The notes under the pieces are model-generated. The model ran no database searches, was not told the DNA's origin, and saw only the letters and a program-made list of their open reading frames with translations. Shown one piece after another: positions 1 to 7,680 of a DNA stretch of 44,408 nt. How positions within the stretch are numbered: the first letter of the stretch is position 1; each line of letters opens with the position of its first letter. This stretch comes from a virus, in the IMG/VR virus record IMGVR_UViG_3300033991_000321, positions 1-44,408 of that record; one strand, given 5' to 3'. Both the position numbers and the translations under genes were made by a program.

Positions 1-1362
1 TTACTTCCTCTTCTTGAAGATTTTGCCGCCATCGTTGTACTCTCCTGTGACGTATTCGAAGCCTGCTCCTGTGAGAGCGCAAGCTCCTTTTACGTCAGTT
101 GCGACTCTAACGGTGAACTCGTCGTTGTCGGAGGCGCCGAATAGGGCATGTTCAATATTGATGTATATCATGGTGTTCCTGATGTCCTTGTGACCGAGGA
201 GCTGCTGCACGTAAACTATGTCTTTAGTGCGGTGATATTCCATGGTAGCTTTCCAATGCCGCAGTGTGTAGAGAGTGATTTTCTTGAGCCGTGGGTTTTG
301 AAGATTCTGTGCCAGCCGCTTGCGCGTTTTTATCCAGGTCACTTTCATGGATTTCAGTGAGCCTGGGAAGACCTGCTCCGATGTTTTCGGTAGCGTGTTA
401 AGCATGCCGATGAGTCTCGAGCTGACTTTCCACATTCTTGGGTTAGAGCCCTTTTCTGGTTCGTTAAGCGTTATGACGTTGCGCTCAGAGTCTATGTTTA
501 TCCATTTGAGAATCTTGGCCTCGCCAGGCCTCATTGCGGTTTCTTTCTGCAGCTGTGCGAAGCTTGCATTCTTCTTTCCAGAGCCAGCTATGAGTTCGTC
601 GATTTCCTGCTCCATTGGGATAAACGGAAACTTTTTTGTAATCGTACACTTTGGCCTTTCCCATTTATCCCATACGTGCATCTTGTTGATTCTCAGAAAG
701 AGTGTGTAGGCATTGATTATGTTTCGGCGTCTGTTTCCACCCCATCTTGGCGTTTTCTTATCTGCATCTTTAGCAAGGGTTTCTTTGACGGACTCTATGT
801 CTAGAATGTTTGCGTTCTCACTGAGTAAGGCTTTTAGGCAGCTCAACCAGCCACGCCTAGTCTCAGGATCGTAGCCCTGCTTTTCCATCCAGAACTCATA
901 TTCCAGTAGTTTGCCCTTGATGTCAATCTCGCTTTGTCCTCGCGAAGTTTCTACTTTCTGGAACTCCGCGACCAAATTTTTCGTTCCTTCTGCCTTGGTT
1001 ACGCATATTTGGCGATCACTAACTATGCCCGCGTCGGCTTTTAATGACTTCGTATCAACTCTCTCAAGCCTTTCAAACGCGCTCCAAGACTTCTCAACAT
1101 CGTCCGGATCAGAAAAACGGATCCCGCAGTCGCGACACAGCCATCGTTGAATCTTATCCCCGAACACAGAATACCGGAGGCCGTCACGCCAAACCTTTCT
1201 GGACCCGCATTGTGGACATACAGGGCTGACGCCAGCGGATGACACAACCACACCCGACTTTCCACCTTTAACACTGGCTTCGCCAAATACGCCACCCTCA
1301 GAGAAAGGGCTCTCGTCTTCACCGTGAAAGTCAGCCATTCTGTTCCCACAATCTTCAGGCAA
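1..1362 (-). CDS. int: Tyrosine recombinase (integrase) with N-terminal zinc ribbon
   Basis: This 453-residue protein should catalyse site-specific integration and excision of the virus. An N-terminal zinc ribbon uses C49/C52 and C76/C79. A helical core-binding region covers roughly 130-245, and the catalytic domain follows. Visible catalytic positions are R278 in AMRPGE, R368 in YTLRHW, H391 in LLGH and the nucleophile Y400 in NTMIY. Tyrosine 365 replaces the usual first histidine of the HxxR box, which I recall in other archaeal integrases. The chosen TTG start directly follows the TGA of the upstream gene and has GGAGG eight bases before it; an ATG eight codons later is weaker. The gene is intact, not split as in SSV-type elements. 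It is the last gene of the left operon, so the attachment site is probably just left of base 1. Confidence 0.95.
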   Translation of the reverse strand: MPEDCGNRMADFHGEDESPFSEGGVFGEASVKGGKSGVVVSSAGVSPVCPQCGSRKVWRDGLRYSVFGDKIQRWLCRDCGIRFSDPDDVEKSWSAFERLERVDTKSLKADAGIVSDRQICVTKAEGTKNLVAEFQKVETSRGQSEIDIKGKLLEYEFWMEKQGYDPETRRGWLSCLKALLSENANILDIESVKETLAKDADKKTPRWGGNRRRNIINAYTLFLRINKMHVWDKWERPKCTITKKFPFIPMEQEIDELIAGSGKKNASFAQLQKETAMRPGEAKILKWINIDSERNVITLNEPEKGSNPRMWKVSSRLIGMLNTLPKTSEQVFPGSLKSMKVTWIKTRKRLAQNLQNPRLKKITLYTLRHWKATMEYHRTKDIVYVQQLLGHKDIRNTMIYINIEHALFGASDNDEFTVRVATDVKGACALTGAGFEYVTGEYNDGGKIFKKRK

Positions 1363-1548
1363 TCATTCAGCCTCCAAGATCCTGCGTACGTCTTCTCTAG
1401 AAAGCGTCTGAATCGTCTTGTTTGTGAGAATCCAACGATAATCAGGAAAGTTTTTCTTCAGAAATTCGGAAAGAGGAGGTGCGAATATCTCAATTTCACT
1501 TGCCCTAGTGTTTTCAAGAATCATAATAACAAGTTTTTTTTCCTTCAA
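1363..1548 (-). CDS. Small hypothetical protein
   Basis: A 61-residue soluble protein that I do not recognise. Its N-terminus is a beta-strand-like hydrophobic stretch (KLVIMIL) and its C-terminus looks helical (SREDVRRILEAE). The TTG start is preceded by GGAGG with seven bases between. The stop TGA touches the TTG of the integrase gene, so the two are probably translationally coupled. It could be a recombination directionality factor because of its position, but no motif supports that. Confidence 0.65.
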   Translation of the reverse strand: MKEKKLVIMILENTRASEIEIFAPPLSEFLKKNFPDYRWILTNKTIQTLSREDVRRILEAE

Positions 1549-1551
1549 TCC

Positions 1552-1788
1552 TCAGCCTCCTCGCAAATCGAGCGGAACGGTTCTGTCTGGGTATTTGACT
1601 AGGATTCTATGTTTGTGCGCTCGCTGATGATTTACAGCGTAAAGATACCATGCAGGAGGCTTGTTGTCGGCATGAGTTGCGAGTTCTATGCCCCAATCGA
1701 TTAAGCTTCCATACCAAATCGCGTTTTTTCCTCCCTTGCAAATCGGACAGTAAACTCTAACCTCACTTTCCATGAAAGAATCGCTCAA
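1552..1788 (-). CDS. Small zinc-finger-like hypothetical protein
   Basis: A 78-residue protein with a CPIC pair near the N-terminus and a histidine cluster (NHQRAHKH) in the second half, which could form a Cys2-His2 type zinc site. The TTG start overlaps the stop of the HerA-like gene in a TTGA, and GGAGG lies seven bases upstream inside that gene. The function is unknown; a nucleic-acid-binding role is a guess from the zinc-like residues. Confidence 0.65.
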   Translation of the reverse strand: MSDSFMESEVRVYCPICKGGKNAIWYGSLIDWGIELATHADNKPPAWYLYAVNHQRAHKHRILVKYPDRTVPLDLRGG

Positions 1789-3413
1789 GATCCAGCCTCC
1801 TTTATGCGGTCCTTGGCTTCGGGATAGAGGCAGTATTCCCAGCCGCGGTTAGACGCTTCTTCCCGCTGCAAGATCTTCTTTTGCACCAAGCCGCCAAGTG
1901 CCTTATTTAAATCCCGCAAGTTGACTTGAACGGCGTAACTACGTGTGATCGCCTGCGTAATGTGTCTAGTGCGCTTCTTGTCATTGAAGAATCCGTAAAG
2001 GGCAAGAGTAACTAAGCGGCCTTCCAAAGTCGACTCGTTAGTTTCAACTATTGGACGCTCAATGCGATGGTGAATCTCAGGAATCGTCTCAGTAACGACA
2101 ATTGCGGTAAGGCCTTCCTGGGTACCCGAGGGCGACGTTTGGGGTACTTTCGGGATACTTTTTGCTAGTTCTCCAAGCTTATTCTCCAGATGCTGATACA
2201 TCTCACCAGTCCCGAGGATCCTGCCAAGAGTAGCCTTCAAGACTCCAAAATCCCGTAAACTCTGCTCTGCCTTCTCCAGATCTCTTCGAAGTCCTTTCTC
2301 AGCCTCCTCTTGGAGCTTGATCTTCCTGTCTTTTTCAAGAAGTTGTTCGCCAAGGTAGGAGAGCCTTTTCTGGATATCGTCAGGAATAATAGGGGTGCGC
2401 ACCCCTGAACCGTTATCATCTGACAGCATCTCTTTGACAGACAGTTTGATGTTTGCCTTCTCCGTGAGCTCCTTAACCTGCGTCTTTAAGTCGCAGATCT
2501 GTTTCTCTTGACGCTTGACAATGCTTTCTTCATCTTTCTTGGCAGCTATGGCTTTGGCAATTTCGTCACGTAAACCACCGAGAGCCCTCGAGAGATCTGC
2601 AGTGAAAGGCTTAGGCTCGATCAACGGTGTATCGGCGCCATGCGGGCATAATCGTTTGCGAACCGGGATTGTGTGCACGCCAGACTTATCGGAGACTACA
2701 AAGTGACCAGTCTCAAGGTTCATTATCATTTCTTCAGTAATATCCAGATGCAACTTTTTCACTACATACATGATTCCGGTTTTCGGATCCAGGTCTGCTG
2801 GGCTCGTGAATTTGCCGAAAAGGCTAACATTGCATTGACTCAGAGGGCTCTTATGCAAATCCGCTGGGCGCTGGCTAACTAGAATGAGGAAAATGCCGAT
2901 TTTACGTCCATGCTTCGCGATTAAGCTCACTCGAGAGAGACTTGGTTTCGTTGTTTGATCCCAGTTTTGAGGAGCCCATGTGTCCGCGTCTTCCAGAACG
3001 ACAAAGATCACTCTGCGGTACTTTTGCTCGAGGCGATAAAGATTCCATAAGAAGTTTGAGACAAACCGGACCTGGTCTGCCTCCTCTTCAATATCACTTA
3101 CATTCACGACTAGGGATATCCCTTTCTCGAGGGCCGCTTTGACGTATTCATGAGCAAAAGCCGGCTCAAGAGGCAGATCCTTGTAAGGGCCGCCAATAAC
3201 CACGACATTGTTGTATCTGGCTTTGAGAGTATGCCATTCCGGAATAGGCTCGATAATGATTACTTGCGCATGATTATCCAGGACATCTTCAACAAGATCC
3301 GCTGCAGCGTTGCTTTTGCCGTGGCCACTCATTGCTAATATACTAATGCGTAGACCTTCGCGTTTGTACTGGTCAGTGTCGATCGCAAAATCAGAGGAAA
3401 GACGCAGGTTCAA
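1785..3413 (-). CDS. HerA/FtsK-like DNA-translocating ATPase with C-terminal winged helix
   Basis: A 542-residue P-loop ATPase related to HerA (DUF87). The Walker A motif AMSGHGKS is at 27-34. Walker B VIFVVLED ends at E141-D142, and a VSQRP motif at 179-183 matches the sensor region of HerA-like pumps. After the ATPase core come about 130 residues rich in coiled coil (270-410), then a winged-helix-like C-terminus around 460-540. HerA normally acts with the NurA nuclease on DNA ends, but no nurA is visible. Here it sits next to a ParB-like gene, which suggests genome segregation or DNA pumping. The TTG start overlaps the upstream TGA, with GGAGGAG five bases before it. It may act as a hexameric ring. 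Confidence 0.88.
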   Translation of the reverse strand: MNLRLSSDFAIDTDQYKREGLRISILAMSGHGKSNAAADLVEDVLDNHAQVIIIEPIPEWHTLKARYNNVVVIGGPYKDLPLEPAFAHEYVKAALEKGISLVVNVSDIEEEADQVRFVSNFLWNLYRLEQKYRRVIFVVLEDADTWAPQNWDQTTKPSLSRVSLIAKHGRKIGIFLILVSQRPADLHKSPLSQCNVSLFGKFTSPADLDPKTGIMYVVKKLHLDITEEMIMNLETGHFVVSDKSGVHTIPVRKRLCPHGADTPLIEPKPFTADLSRALGGLRDEIAKAIAAKKDEESIVKRQEKQICDLKTQVKELTEKANIKLSVKEMLSDDNGSGVRTPIIPDDIQKRLSYLGEQLLEKDRKIKLQEEAEKGLRRDLEKAEQSLRDFGVLKATLGRILGTGEMYQHLENKLGELAKSIPKVPQTSPSGTQEGLTAIVVTETIPEIHHRIERPIVETNESTLEGRLVTLALYGFFNDKKRTRHITQAITRSYAVQVNLRDLNKALGGLVQKKILQREEASNRGWEYCLYPEAKDRIKEAGS

Positions 3414-3622
3414 GGAGTCTCCTCCAACTCGGCGCGTTGCTTGGACCTTTTGATTAACAGATAGATCGTACGTCCGGGCTGATTGCCGCCGTAGTCGCTT
3501 CTGCCAGCTGCATAGTCAAGCTCGCATGTCTTCTCGGTCACGAAATGATCCTGAACTACATCTGCAACTTTGCCAACGAGGTCAGGATCTCCGACAATCC
3601 GAACCTTAGTCTTCCTCAGCAG
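3410..3622 (-). CDS. Small hypothetical protein, probable CTG start
   Basis: An open frame of about 70 codons fills the gap between the ParB-like and HerA-like genes. It is open from an upstream TAA, but there is no ATG, GTG or TTG before the body of the protein. Two consecutive CTG codons (3622 and 3619) lie just after a GGAGGAAGG Shine-Dalgarno-like run, so one is the likely start. The protein contains a KVRIVGDPDLVGKVADVV stretch that looks like a beta-alpha fold, and it ends in a basic then acidic tail. Its stop overlaps the TTG of the HerA-like gene, and it carries that gene's Shine-Dalgarno. The function is unknown. Confidence 0.6.
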   Translation of the reverse strand: MLRKTKVRIVGDPDLVGKVADVVQDHFVTEKTCELDYAAGRSDYGGNQPGRTIYLLIKRSKQRAELEETP

Positions 3623-4952
3623 CCTTCCTCCTTGCTTCGTCTGCAGCCAATGTTTCTTCTGGGTTTTCAGTTACCCGAATCTTGTCAGCTTCCAGCGTTC
3701 CAGAATGAAGTTGATGAATGACTTCAGCTGATGTTTTCTTATCAATTTTCAGTCTCTTGGATTCGACGCCAAGCTTTCCATGAAAAGCATTGTCGATAAA
3801 TTCCCGGACCTTTTCAACAGCGTCTGGATTGCCGGTGTGGACGCAGGTCTTTTCTCCGGTCCGATACGGATGGTCTTCTGCACTGAACCATTGATGTGTC
3901 CCGCCGTGACTCCATGAAACATGCAGCGCCTTGCCGTAGCTGTCAAGATCAAAACTGAACCTGGAATTATCAAGTTCCCCTGAGACTTTCACATGCTCGA
4001 TATCTACTTTGGGCACAACTTCCTTAGCGTGTCTGATGAACAGATCCTTGAGATCCTTGACTGTGTGCACAGACCTGAGAACGCTCGATCGAACCTCGCC
4101 CTTCTCATTCTTGACTCTTTGACGTGATATGCTGTACTCTGTCTTGCCACTCTGCAGGTTCCAACCAGAATGAAAATTGTCACAGTTGACCCAAGGCAGC
4201 CCTTTGTAGCTGATCCTGACCGGCTTACCCTTGCATGCTGGACATTTCGGATACTTCGCGGTTTCAAGAGCCCTGGCGAGATCTGCCTCTTGTTTTCTGT
4301 CACGCTTGACTCGATCGACTTCTTCCTGAATTTGCCGAACTGTATATGGGGTTTCCGTCCTGGCCTCCCGAATCAGATGCATTCCGACTGCTTTCTGGTC
4401 TGCCGGCGCGAGAGTAGCGATCGGTTCTAGATGGCTTGTCTGGATTATTCCACGTGGAATACTCTGCACTTTTTCGATGATTTCTGTGGGCAATTTGAGA
4501 AGACTGAGACGCTGCGAAACCGTAGCCTGATTCAGTCCATATTTTCCAGCTATCTCAGCTTGAGTCATGTGAGCGTCGTCAACTTCGCTCTTGAAAAGAT
4601 GAGCTTCTTTAATCGGGTCGATTGTCCCGCGCTCCCGGTTGCGTCTATAACAGAGAGCCTTCGCATCAGCTTGAGTGATCTGTTGAACCTCGCAGCGGAT
4701 CTGTTTCCAGGTGAGTTCCTTCGCTGCTTTCCAACGATGCTCCCCATCAACTATCACATAATGCTTGAAAGACTCCTTGTTTCCATAGAAGAACCATTGC
4801 GGAGACACCAATAAAGGGTCAATGCCGCCTACTCCGTGAATATGCATGTCCTTTTTCAGTGCTTCATATTCAACCGGATCCATCACGTTCGGATTCCATT
4901 TATTAGGCTGAAGTCCGTCTAACGATACTTCGATTATCTCTAGAACCTTCAA
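3606..4952 (-). CDS. ParB/Spo0J-like DNA-binding protein with zinc finger
   Basis: A 448-residue ParB-family protein. The N-terminal ParB/sulfiredoxin-like domain carries DGEHR at 69-73, the equivalent of the GERR box that binds CTP in true ParB clamps. A helix-turn-helix lies around 130-152 (MTQAEIAGKYGLNQATVSQRL). After a basic linker there is a CPAC pair and a later cysteine (about 239-260) that may bind zinc, and then an uncharacterised C-terminal half. No ParA is visible, but a HerA-like ATPase lies just downstream and may replace it. The TTG start overlaps the upstream TGA. Partition is the usual role; transcription control is the alternative. Confidence 0.85.
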   Translation of the reverse strand: MKVLEIIEVSLDGLQPNKWNPNVMDPVEYEALKKDMHIHGVGGIDPLLVSPQWFFYGNKESFKHYVIVDGEHRWKAAKELTWKQIRCEVQQITQADAKALCYRRNRERGTIDPIKEAHLFKSEVDDAHMTQAEIAGKYGLNQATVSQRLSLLKLPTEIIEKVQSIPRGIIQTSHLEPIATLAPADQKAVGMHLIREARTETPYTVRQIQEEVDRVKRDRKQEADLARALETAKYPKCPACKGKPVRISYKGLPWVNCDNFHSGWNLQSGKTEYSISRQRVKNEKGEVRSSVLRSVHTVKDLKDLFIRHAKEVVPKVDIEHVKVSGELDNSRFSFDLDSYGKALHVSWSHGGTHQWFSAEDHPYRTGEKTCVHTGNPDAVEKVREFIDNAFHGKLGVESKRLKIDKKTSAEVIHQLHSGTLEADKIRVTENPEETLAADEARRKAAEED

Positions 4953-5395
4953 GGCAATGCCCCCGTTTTTTGCATGGCCATACGATGAACCTGCAGATCG
5001 CGAAGAATCACTTTCACAGCGTTTAGGACGTCAGGCTGAGCCATCTGCCAATGCGCAACAATGACCTTCCTGATCTGATCATCCGAGGGCTCTAGGAGAT
5101 CCTGTTCTGCATAAACAAGAGTAACTGCGACAGCCAAGGCCGTGTTCGCAAGCTTAATCAGCTGCTCAGTCGAGCTCATCCGAAAATAGGCCACGGGCTT
5201 GCTTTGGCTCTTGTTAAGCTTATGCCTCCGATCCAAAAGGAGCTGAGCCCGCAAGACTTGTCCGGGAACGTCGACCAGATCGAAACGCAGGATCTGCTTA
5301 AACTCTCGAAGCGTATCGTCACATTCGATCTCCCTGTACGGCAACATCACAAGACTCGCAGGGGTCGTTTTCTCGACAACATCATGCAGCGCCAA
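4949..5395 (-). CDS. Hypothetical protein
   Basis: A 148-residue protein, largely helical and without membrane segments or recognisable motifs. The middle (TEQLIKLANTALAVAVTLVYA) is a long amphipathic helix. The TTG start has AGGAGG nine bases upstream, inside the end of the preceding coiled-coil gene. The stop overlaps the ParB-like gene start. Its place in the operon suggests a role in maintenance or replication, but nothing in the protein says which. Confidence 0.7.
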   Translation of the reverse strand: MALHDVVEKTTPASLVMLPYREIECDDTLREFKQILRFDLVDVPGQVLRAQLLLDRRHKLNKSQSKPVAYFRMSSTEQLIKLANTALAVAVTLVYAEQDLLEPSDDQIRKVIVAHWQMAQPDVLNAVKVILRDLQVHRMAMQKTGALP

Positions 5396-5399
5396 CGCT

Positions 5400-5951
5400 C
5401 TAGTCCTCCTGAGAAAGTTCCGGTGGAATCTCTGAAGGAATCAATCCCTTCTTTTTGCGTCTAAACTCGGTCCGCTCAAGGAGAAACAGCCGGCTCTGAA
5501 CTTGTTCTCGGACTTCTTTCTGCAGATCCTGGGTTTCCCGGATAACCCGCAATACATTCTGCAGAATCTCCTTCTCTTCAGATGTAGCACACTTTCGAAG
5601 ATAGTCTTCAACCGTAGAAGTCAGTTTGAGGATCTGCTTTTCAAGTTCCAGATCCCTTTCGCCCAGACGATGCAGGTCAATCTTCTCCCTAACAAGATAC
5701 AATGCATCAGTTTCGATTTTCCGTTGCTTCTTCAACGCCTTGATGTCTTCGCGCAATTCCAACTCCTTGATAATCTGGTTTACCCTTTCCTTGGAAGACC
5801 AACCTCGCTTCACTCCACATTCCGGACAGACCGCCTCCTCCGAATCAGCATAATAATAAGCCCATGACCCGAAGGACAAAGACTTCTTGCAATTAGGGTC
5901 GACGCAGTGAGTGTTTATGGGAACACGTACCAGCCTAATCTCATCCTTCAT
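5400..5951 (-). CDS. Zinc-finger and coiled-coil protein
   Basis: A 183-residue protein with four cysteines at about 16, 21, 42 and 45 (HCVDPNCKK and CPECG), forming a probable zinc ribbon. A long charged coiled coil follows over most of the remainder. The ATG directly follows the TAA of the previous gene. Zinc ribbon plus coiled coil suggests a dimeric nucleic-acid-binding or scaffold protein; I do not recognise the family. Confidence 0.75.
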   Translation of the reverse strand: MKDEIRLVRVPINTHCVDPNCKKSLSFGSWAYYYADSEEAVCPECGVKRGWSSKERVNQIIKELELREDIKALKKQRKIETDALYLVREKIDLHRLGERDLELEKQILKLTSTVEDYLRKCATSEEKEILQNVLRVIRETQDLQKEVREQVQSRLFLLERTEFRRKKKGLIPSEIPPELSQED

Positions 5952-6383
5952 TTAAGGCGCCTTCCTTCTCAGATCTTTTCGGCCTACAGTTGTTCCGTTA
6001 GCGAAAACCCAGTAGAATTTCCCATCCATAGCAAGCTTACCCTTATGAGAAGCCAAGTCCTTCAACATCGCTTTGAACTCAAGGTTGTTGACGTCCTCGC
6101 TCATCTGATAGGGCCCTTTGTCGCCTTGCTTGTCAGTCCAACCTATCTTCTTAGGATCCCAAGAATACCTGCCTTGACCAGGAGAGACGCCTAGGTCATG
6201 CTTAAGTTTGACACATGCAGCTTCAAGGGCGCTGCAGAAATCTATGATTGCTTCCCGATCCTTTTCACTCATTCCCGCAGGCCTCCTGGCGGTCCCTAGG
6301 GCACCCCGCACATTCCGGGGTCTTGGGTTCCAGGCAAACTTCGGTATGAATGTCCACTTCGACATCCTTGTCTTTGATTCCAC
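5952..6383 (-). CDS. Hypothetical basic protein
   Basis: Up to 143 residues if the GTG at 6383 is used, or 137 from the ATG at 6365; neither start has a clear ribosome-binding site. The N-terminal region is rich in arginine and proline. The centre has a helix (KDREAIIDFCSALEAACVKL), and the C-terminal part looks like a small beta domain (GKFYWVFANGTTVGR). The family is unknown. It lies between the RHH gene and the zinc/coiled-coil gene in one operon. Confidence 0.65.
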   Translation of the reverse strand: MESKTRMSKWTFIPKFAWNPRPRNVRGALGTARRPAGMSEKDREAIIDFCSALEAACVKLKHDLGVSPGQGRYSWDPKKIGWTDKQGDKGPYQMSEDVNNLEFKAMLKDLASHKGKLAMDGKFYWVFANGTTVGRKDLRRKAP

Positions 6384-6400
6384 AGTAAAACTTCAACCCG

Positions 6401-6559
6401 CTAGGCCCCCTTGTTTGCGCGCACGAATTTTTGCATTAGGTCTCGGATAGCTTCGTGTCGGCCTCCAGGATATCGGTGTTTTATGGTTTTGTCGAAGTCG
6501 TTGAGCAGTTTCTTGGGCACATTCCGTATTTCGATGTCGAAACAGGCTTCGCTGGGCAC
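6401..6559 (-). CDS. Ribbon-helix-helix DNA-binding protein
   Basis: A 52-residue protein matching the RHH (CopG/Arc/MetJ) pattern: a short N-terminal strand (CFDIEIRNVP), a first helix (KKLLNDFDKTIKHR), a turn containing GGRHEA, and a second helix (IRDLMQKFVRA). The GTG start has GGGGAG six bases upstream, overlapping the end of the AbrB gene three bases away. RHH proteins bind DNA as dimers through the paired N-terminal strands. Together with AbrB it is a candidate for controlling the left operon. Confidence 0.8.
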   Translation of the reverse strand: MPSEACFDIEIRNVPKKLLNDFDKTIKHRYPGGRHEAIRDLMQKFVRANKGA

Positions 6560-6561
6560 GG

Positions 6562-6735
6562 TTAACTCCCCTTTGTGCGTTTCAAAATGATGTTACCGCT
6601 AGCGTCAAGGTACAAGCCGAACCTGGTACCGTCAATGATGTTCTGTTTTTTGCAGAGTTCTATCGGAATCAGTACGAAGATGCTGCCGCCCTTCTTTTTG
6701 GCCTCAACGACGTCAATTATCTCCAACTCCTCCAT
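6562..6735 (-). CDS. AbrB/SpoVT-type swapped-hairpin transcription regulator
   Basis: A 57-residue protein with the size and strand pattern of an AbrB-fold DNA-binding domain. An opening strand (EIIDVVEAKKKGGSIFVLIP) leads to a short helix (IELCKKQNI), the typical turn (IDGTRFGLYLDASG) and a closing strand (NIILKRT). Such proteins dimerise through swapped hairpins. It is the first gene of the left operon and faces a winged-helix gene across a short promoter region, so it is probably a switch regulator. Confidence 0.8.
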   Translation of the reverse strand: MEELEIIDVVEAKKKGGSIFVLIPIELCKKQNIIDGTRFGLYLDASGNIILKRTKGS

Positions 6736-6850
6736 TTTTCACATTCCACCTTACATATTACGGAATAGAACTCAATTCTATAAATAAACCCCACATACTA
6801 TTTATAACACTTTCGGTAATACGTAATCTGGACGAAAACCGCAAATAACC
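6736..6850. promoter_or_regulatory. Divergent promoter region with operator-like inverted repeat
   Basis: This AT-rich gap separates two divergent regulator genes. A perfect inverted repeat, ATAGAA-N5-TTCTAT, spans 6765-6781 and overlaps a leftward TATA-like sequence (TTTATTTATAG, about 6777-6787). A rightward TATA-like TTTATAAC lies at 6801-6808, about 48 bp from the plus-strand ATG. CGTAAT elements in opposite orientation (6757-6762 and 6822-6827) flank the centre. This arrangement fits a lysis-lysogeny type switch, but binding is not shown. Confidence 0.6.
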
Positions 6851-7174
6851 ATGAGATTCTACATAACGGAACGTGGAAACTTGTCAGAAGTAAGAAAATT
6901 CGAGACAAAAGGCACCCTGCAGCTCCTCCTATTCCTAGCAAAGAAAGGAAAAGTGAAAATCACACAAATAGACTTCCACGGAAGCAAATCAACCATGTAC
7001 CACGCACTAGGAGTACTCGCAGAACTAGAATTGATAGACGAAGAAAGGAAGCCGCCTTTCACGCGATATATTCAACTTACAGGCGACGGAGAAGCTGTCG
7101 CCAAGAAACTACAGGAAATCAACCAGATCCTGGAGGCTAAAAAAGATCGGTTAAAACGCCAAGCTCGGACCTGA
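6851..7174 (+). CDS. Winged-helix transcription regulator
   Basis: A 107-residue protein. The region from about 20 to 80 fits a winged helix: GTLQLLLFLAKKGKVKITQI, then SKSTMYHALGVLAELELIDE as the recognition helix, then a wing (PPFTRYIQLTGDG). A charged C-terminal helix may dimerise. It is transcribed away from the AbrB/RHH operon and probably represses or activates that divergent promoter. Its 3' end overlaps the convergent gene at 7137-7373 by 38 bases. Confidence 0.82.
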   Translation: MRFYITERGNLSEVRKFETKGTLQLLLFLAKKGKVKITQIDFHGSKSTMYHALGVLAELELIDEERKPPFTRYIQLTGDGEAVAKKLQEINQILEAKKDRLKRQART

Positions 7175-7373
7175 TCTGCTCAAACTTCTTAGCCTTAACC
7201 AAAACCTGGACACTCTCAACCTTCTTCTTAGCTTCCTGCACATCCTTCGCCCTATCAAGAATACTCAACACAGCATCCAAACAATCATCCCAACCCTGCT
7301 GATACGTGCCGCCCATACCAGTGTGCCCCTGCAGACCACCTGCAATAACAAAATATAAGAACCCACCGGACAT
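7137..7373 (-). CDS. Small hypothetical protein
   Basis: A 78-residue protein with a glycine-rich N-terminal half (GGLQGHTGMGGTYQQGWDD) and a helical, lysine-rich C-terminal half. The function is unknown. Support for the gene is a 31-base element just upstream (7383-7413) that is repeated at the same place before the COG2401 gene, giving a TATA-like sequence about 30 bp from this ATG. Confidence 0.55.
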   Translation of the reverse strand: MSGGFLYFVIAGGLQGHTGMGGTYQQGWDDCLDAVLSILDRAKDVQEAKKKVESVQVLVKAKKFEQIRSELGVLTDLF

Positions 7374-7382
7374 ACAACATTT

Positions 7383-7413
7383 CTAGCCCTTACAGAGAGA
7401 TAAGTTAAAATGA
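7383..7413 (-). promoter_or_regulatory. Repeated promoter element, copy 1
   Basis: This 31-base stretch matches 10161-10191 at 25 of 31 positions. In minus orientation both read TCA-Y-TTTAACTT-R-TCTCTCT followed by AAGG and TAG. Each lies directly before a minus-strand gene. TTTAACTT may be the TATA-like box; AAGG may aid ribosome binding. Confidence 0.5.
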
Positions 7414-7429
7414 AACGAGCCCGAAAACC

Positions 7430-7618
7430 ATGAAAAACCCCATAACGAAACTCCGAAAATGCTGGAACCAGCGCAGAAACTATTACAAATGCAGCGACTG
7501 CGGCTTCACAGTTCCGAAAAAGGAAGCCCATCCCAGCGGATGGCCAGACCACCCTTACGGCTTGCATGTACACTGTCCACAATGCAAAAAAGTAATCGCC
7601 CAATATCTCGATCGCTAG
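7430..7618 (+). CDS. Small zinc-ribbon protein
   Basis: A 62-residue protein with CSDC around residue 21-24 and CPQC around 49-52, the two halves of a zinc ribbon, after a basic N-terminus (KLRKCWNQRRNYYK). It probably binds nucleic acid or another protein. The ATG follows a purine-rich region but has no strong Shine-Dalgarno. It is followed at short distance by the nuclease-like gene and may share its transcript. Confidence 0.7.
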   Translation: MKNPITKLRKCWNQRRNYYKCSDCGFTVPKKEAHPSGWPDHPYGLHVHCPQCKKVIAQYLDR

Positions 7619-7680
7619 GACGAAAGACGATCGACAACTAGGGTAGACGTTACGAAGAATGCTTGACTGGAGAAATATAC

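Noticed and set aside
1041-1349. A 102-codon minus frame within the integrase gene.
   Set aside because: It is a shadow of the integrase N-terminal region, whose zinc ribbon is clearly coding in the other frame.
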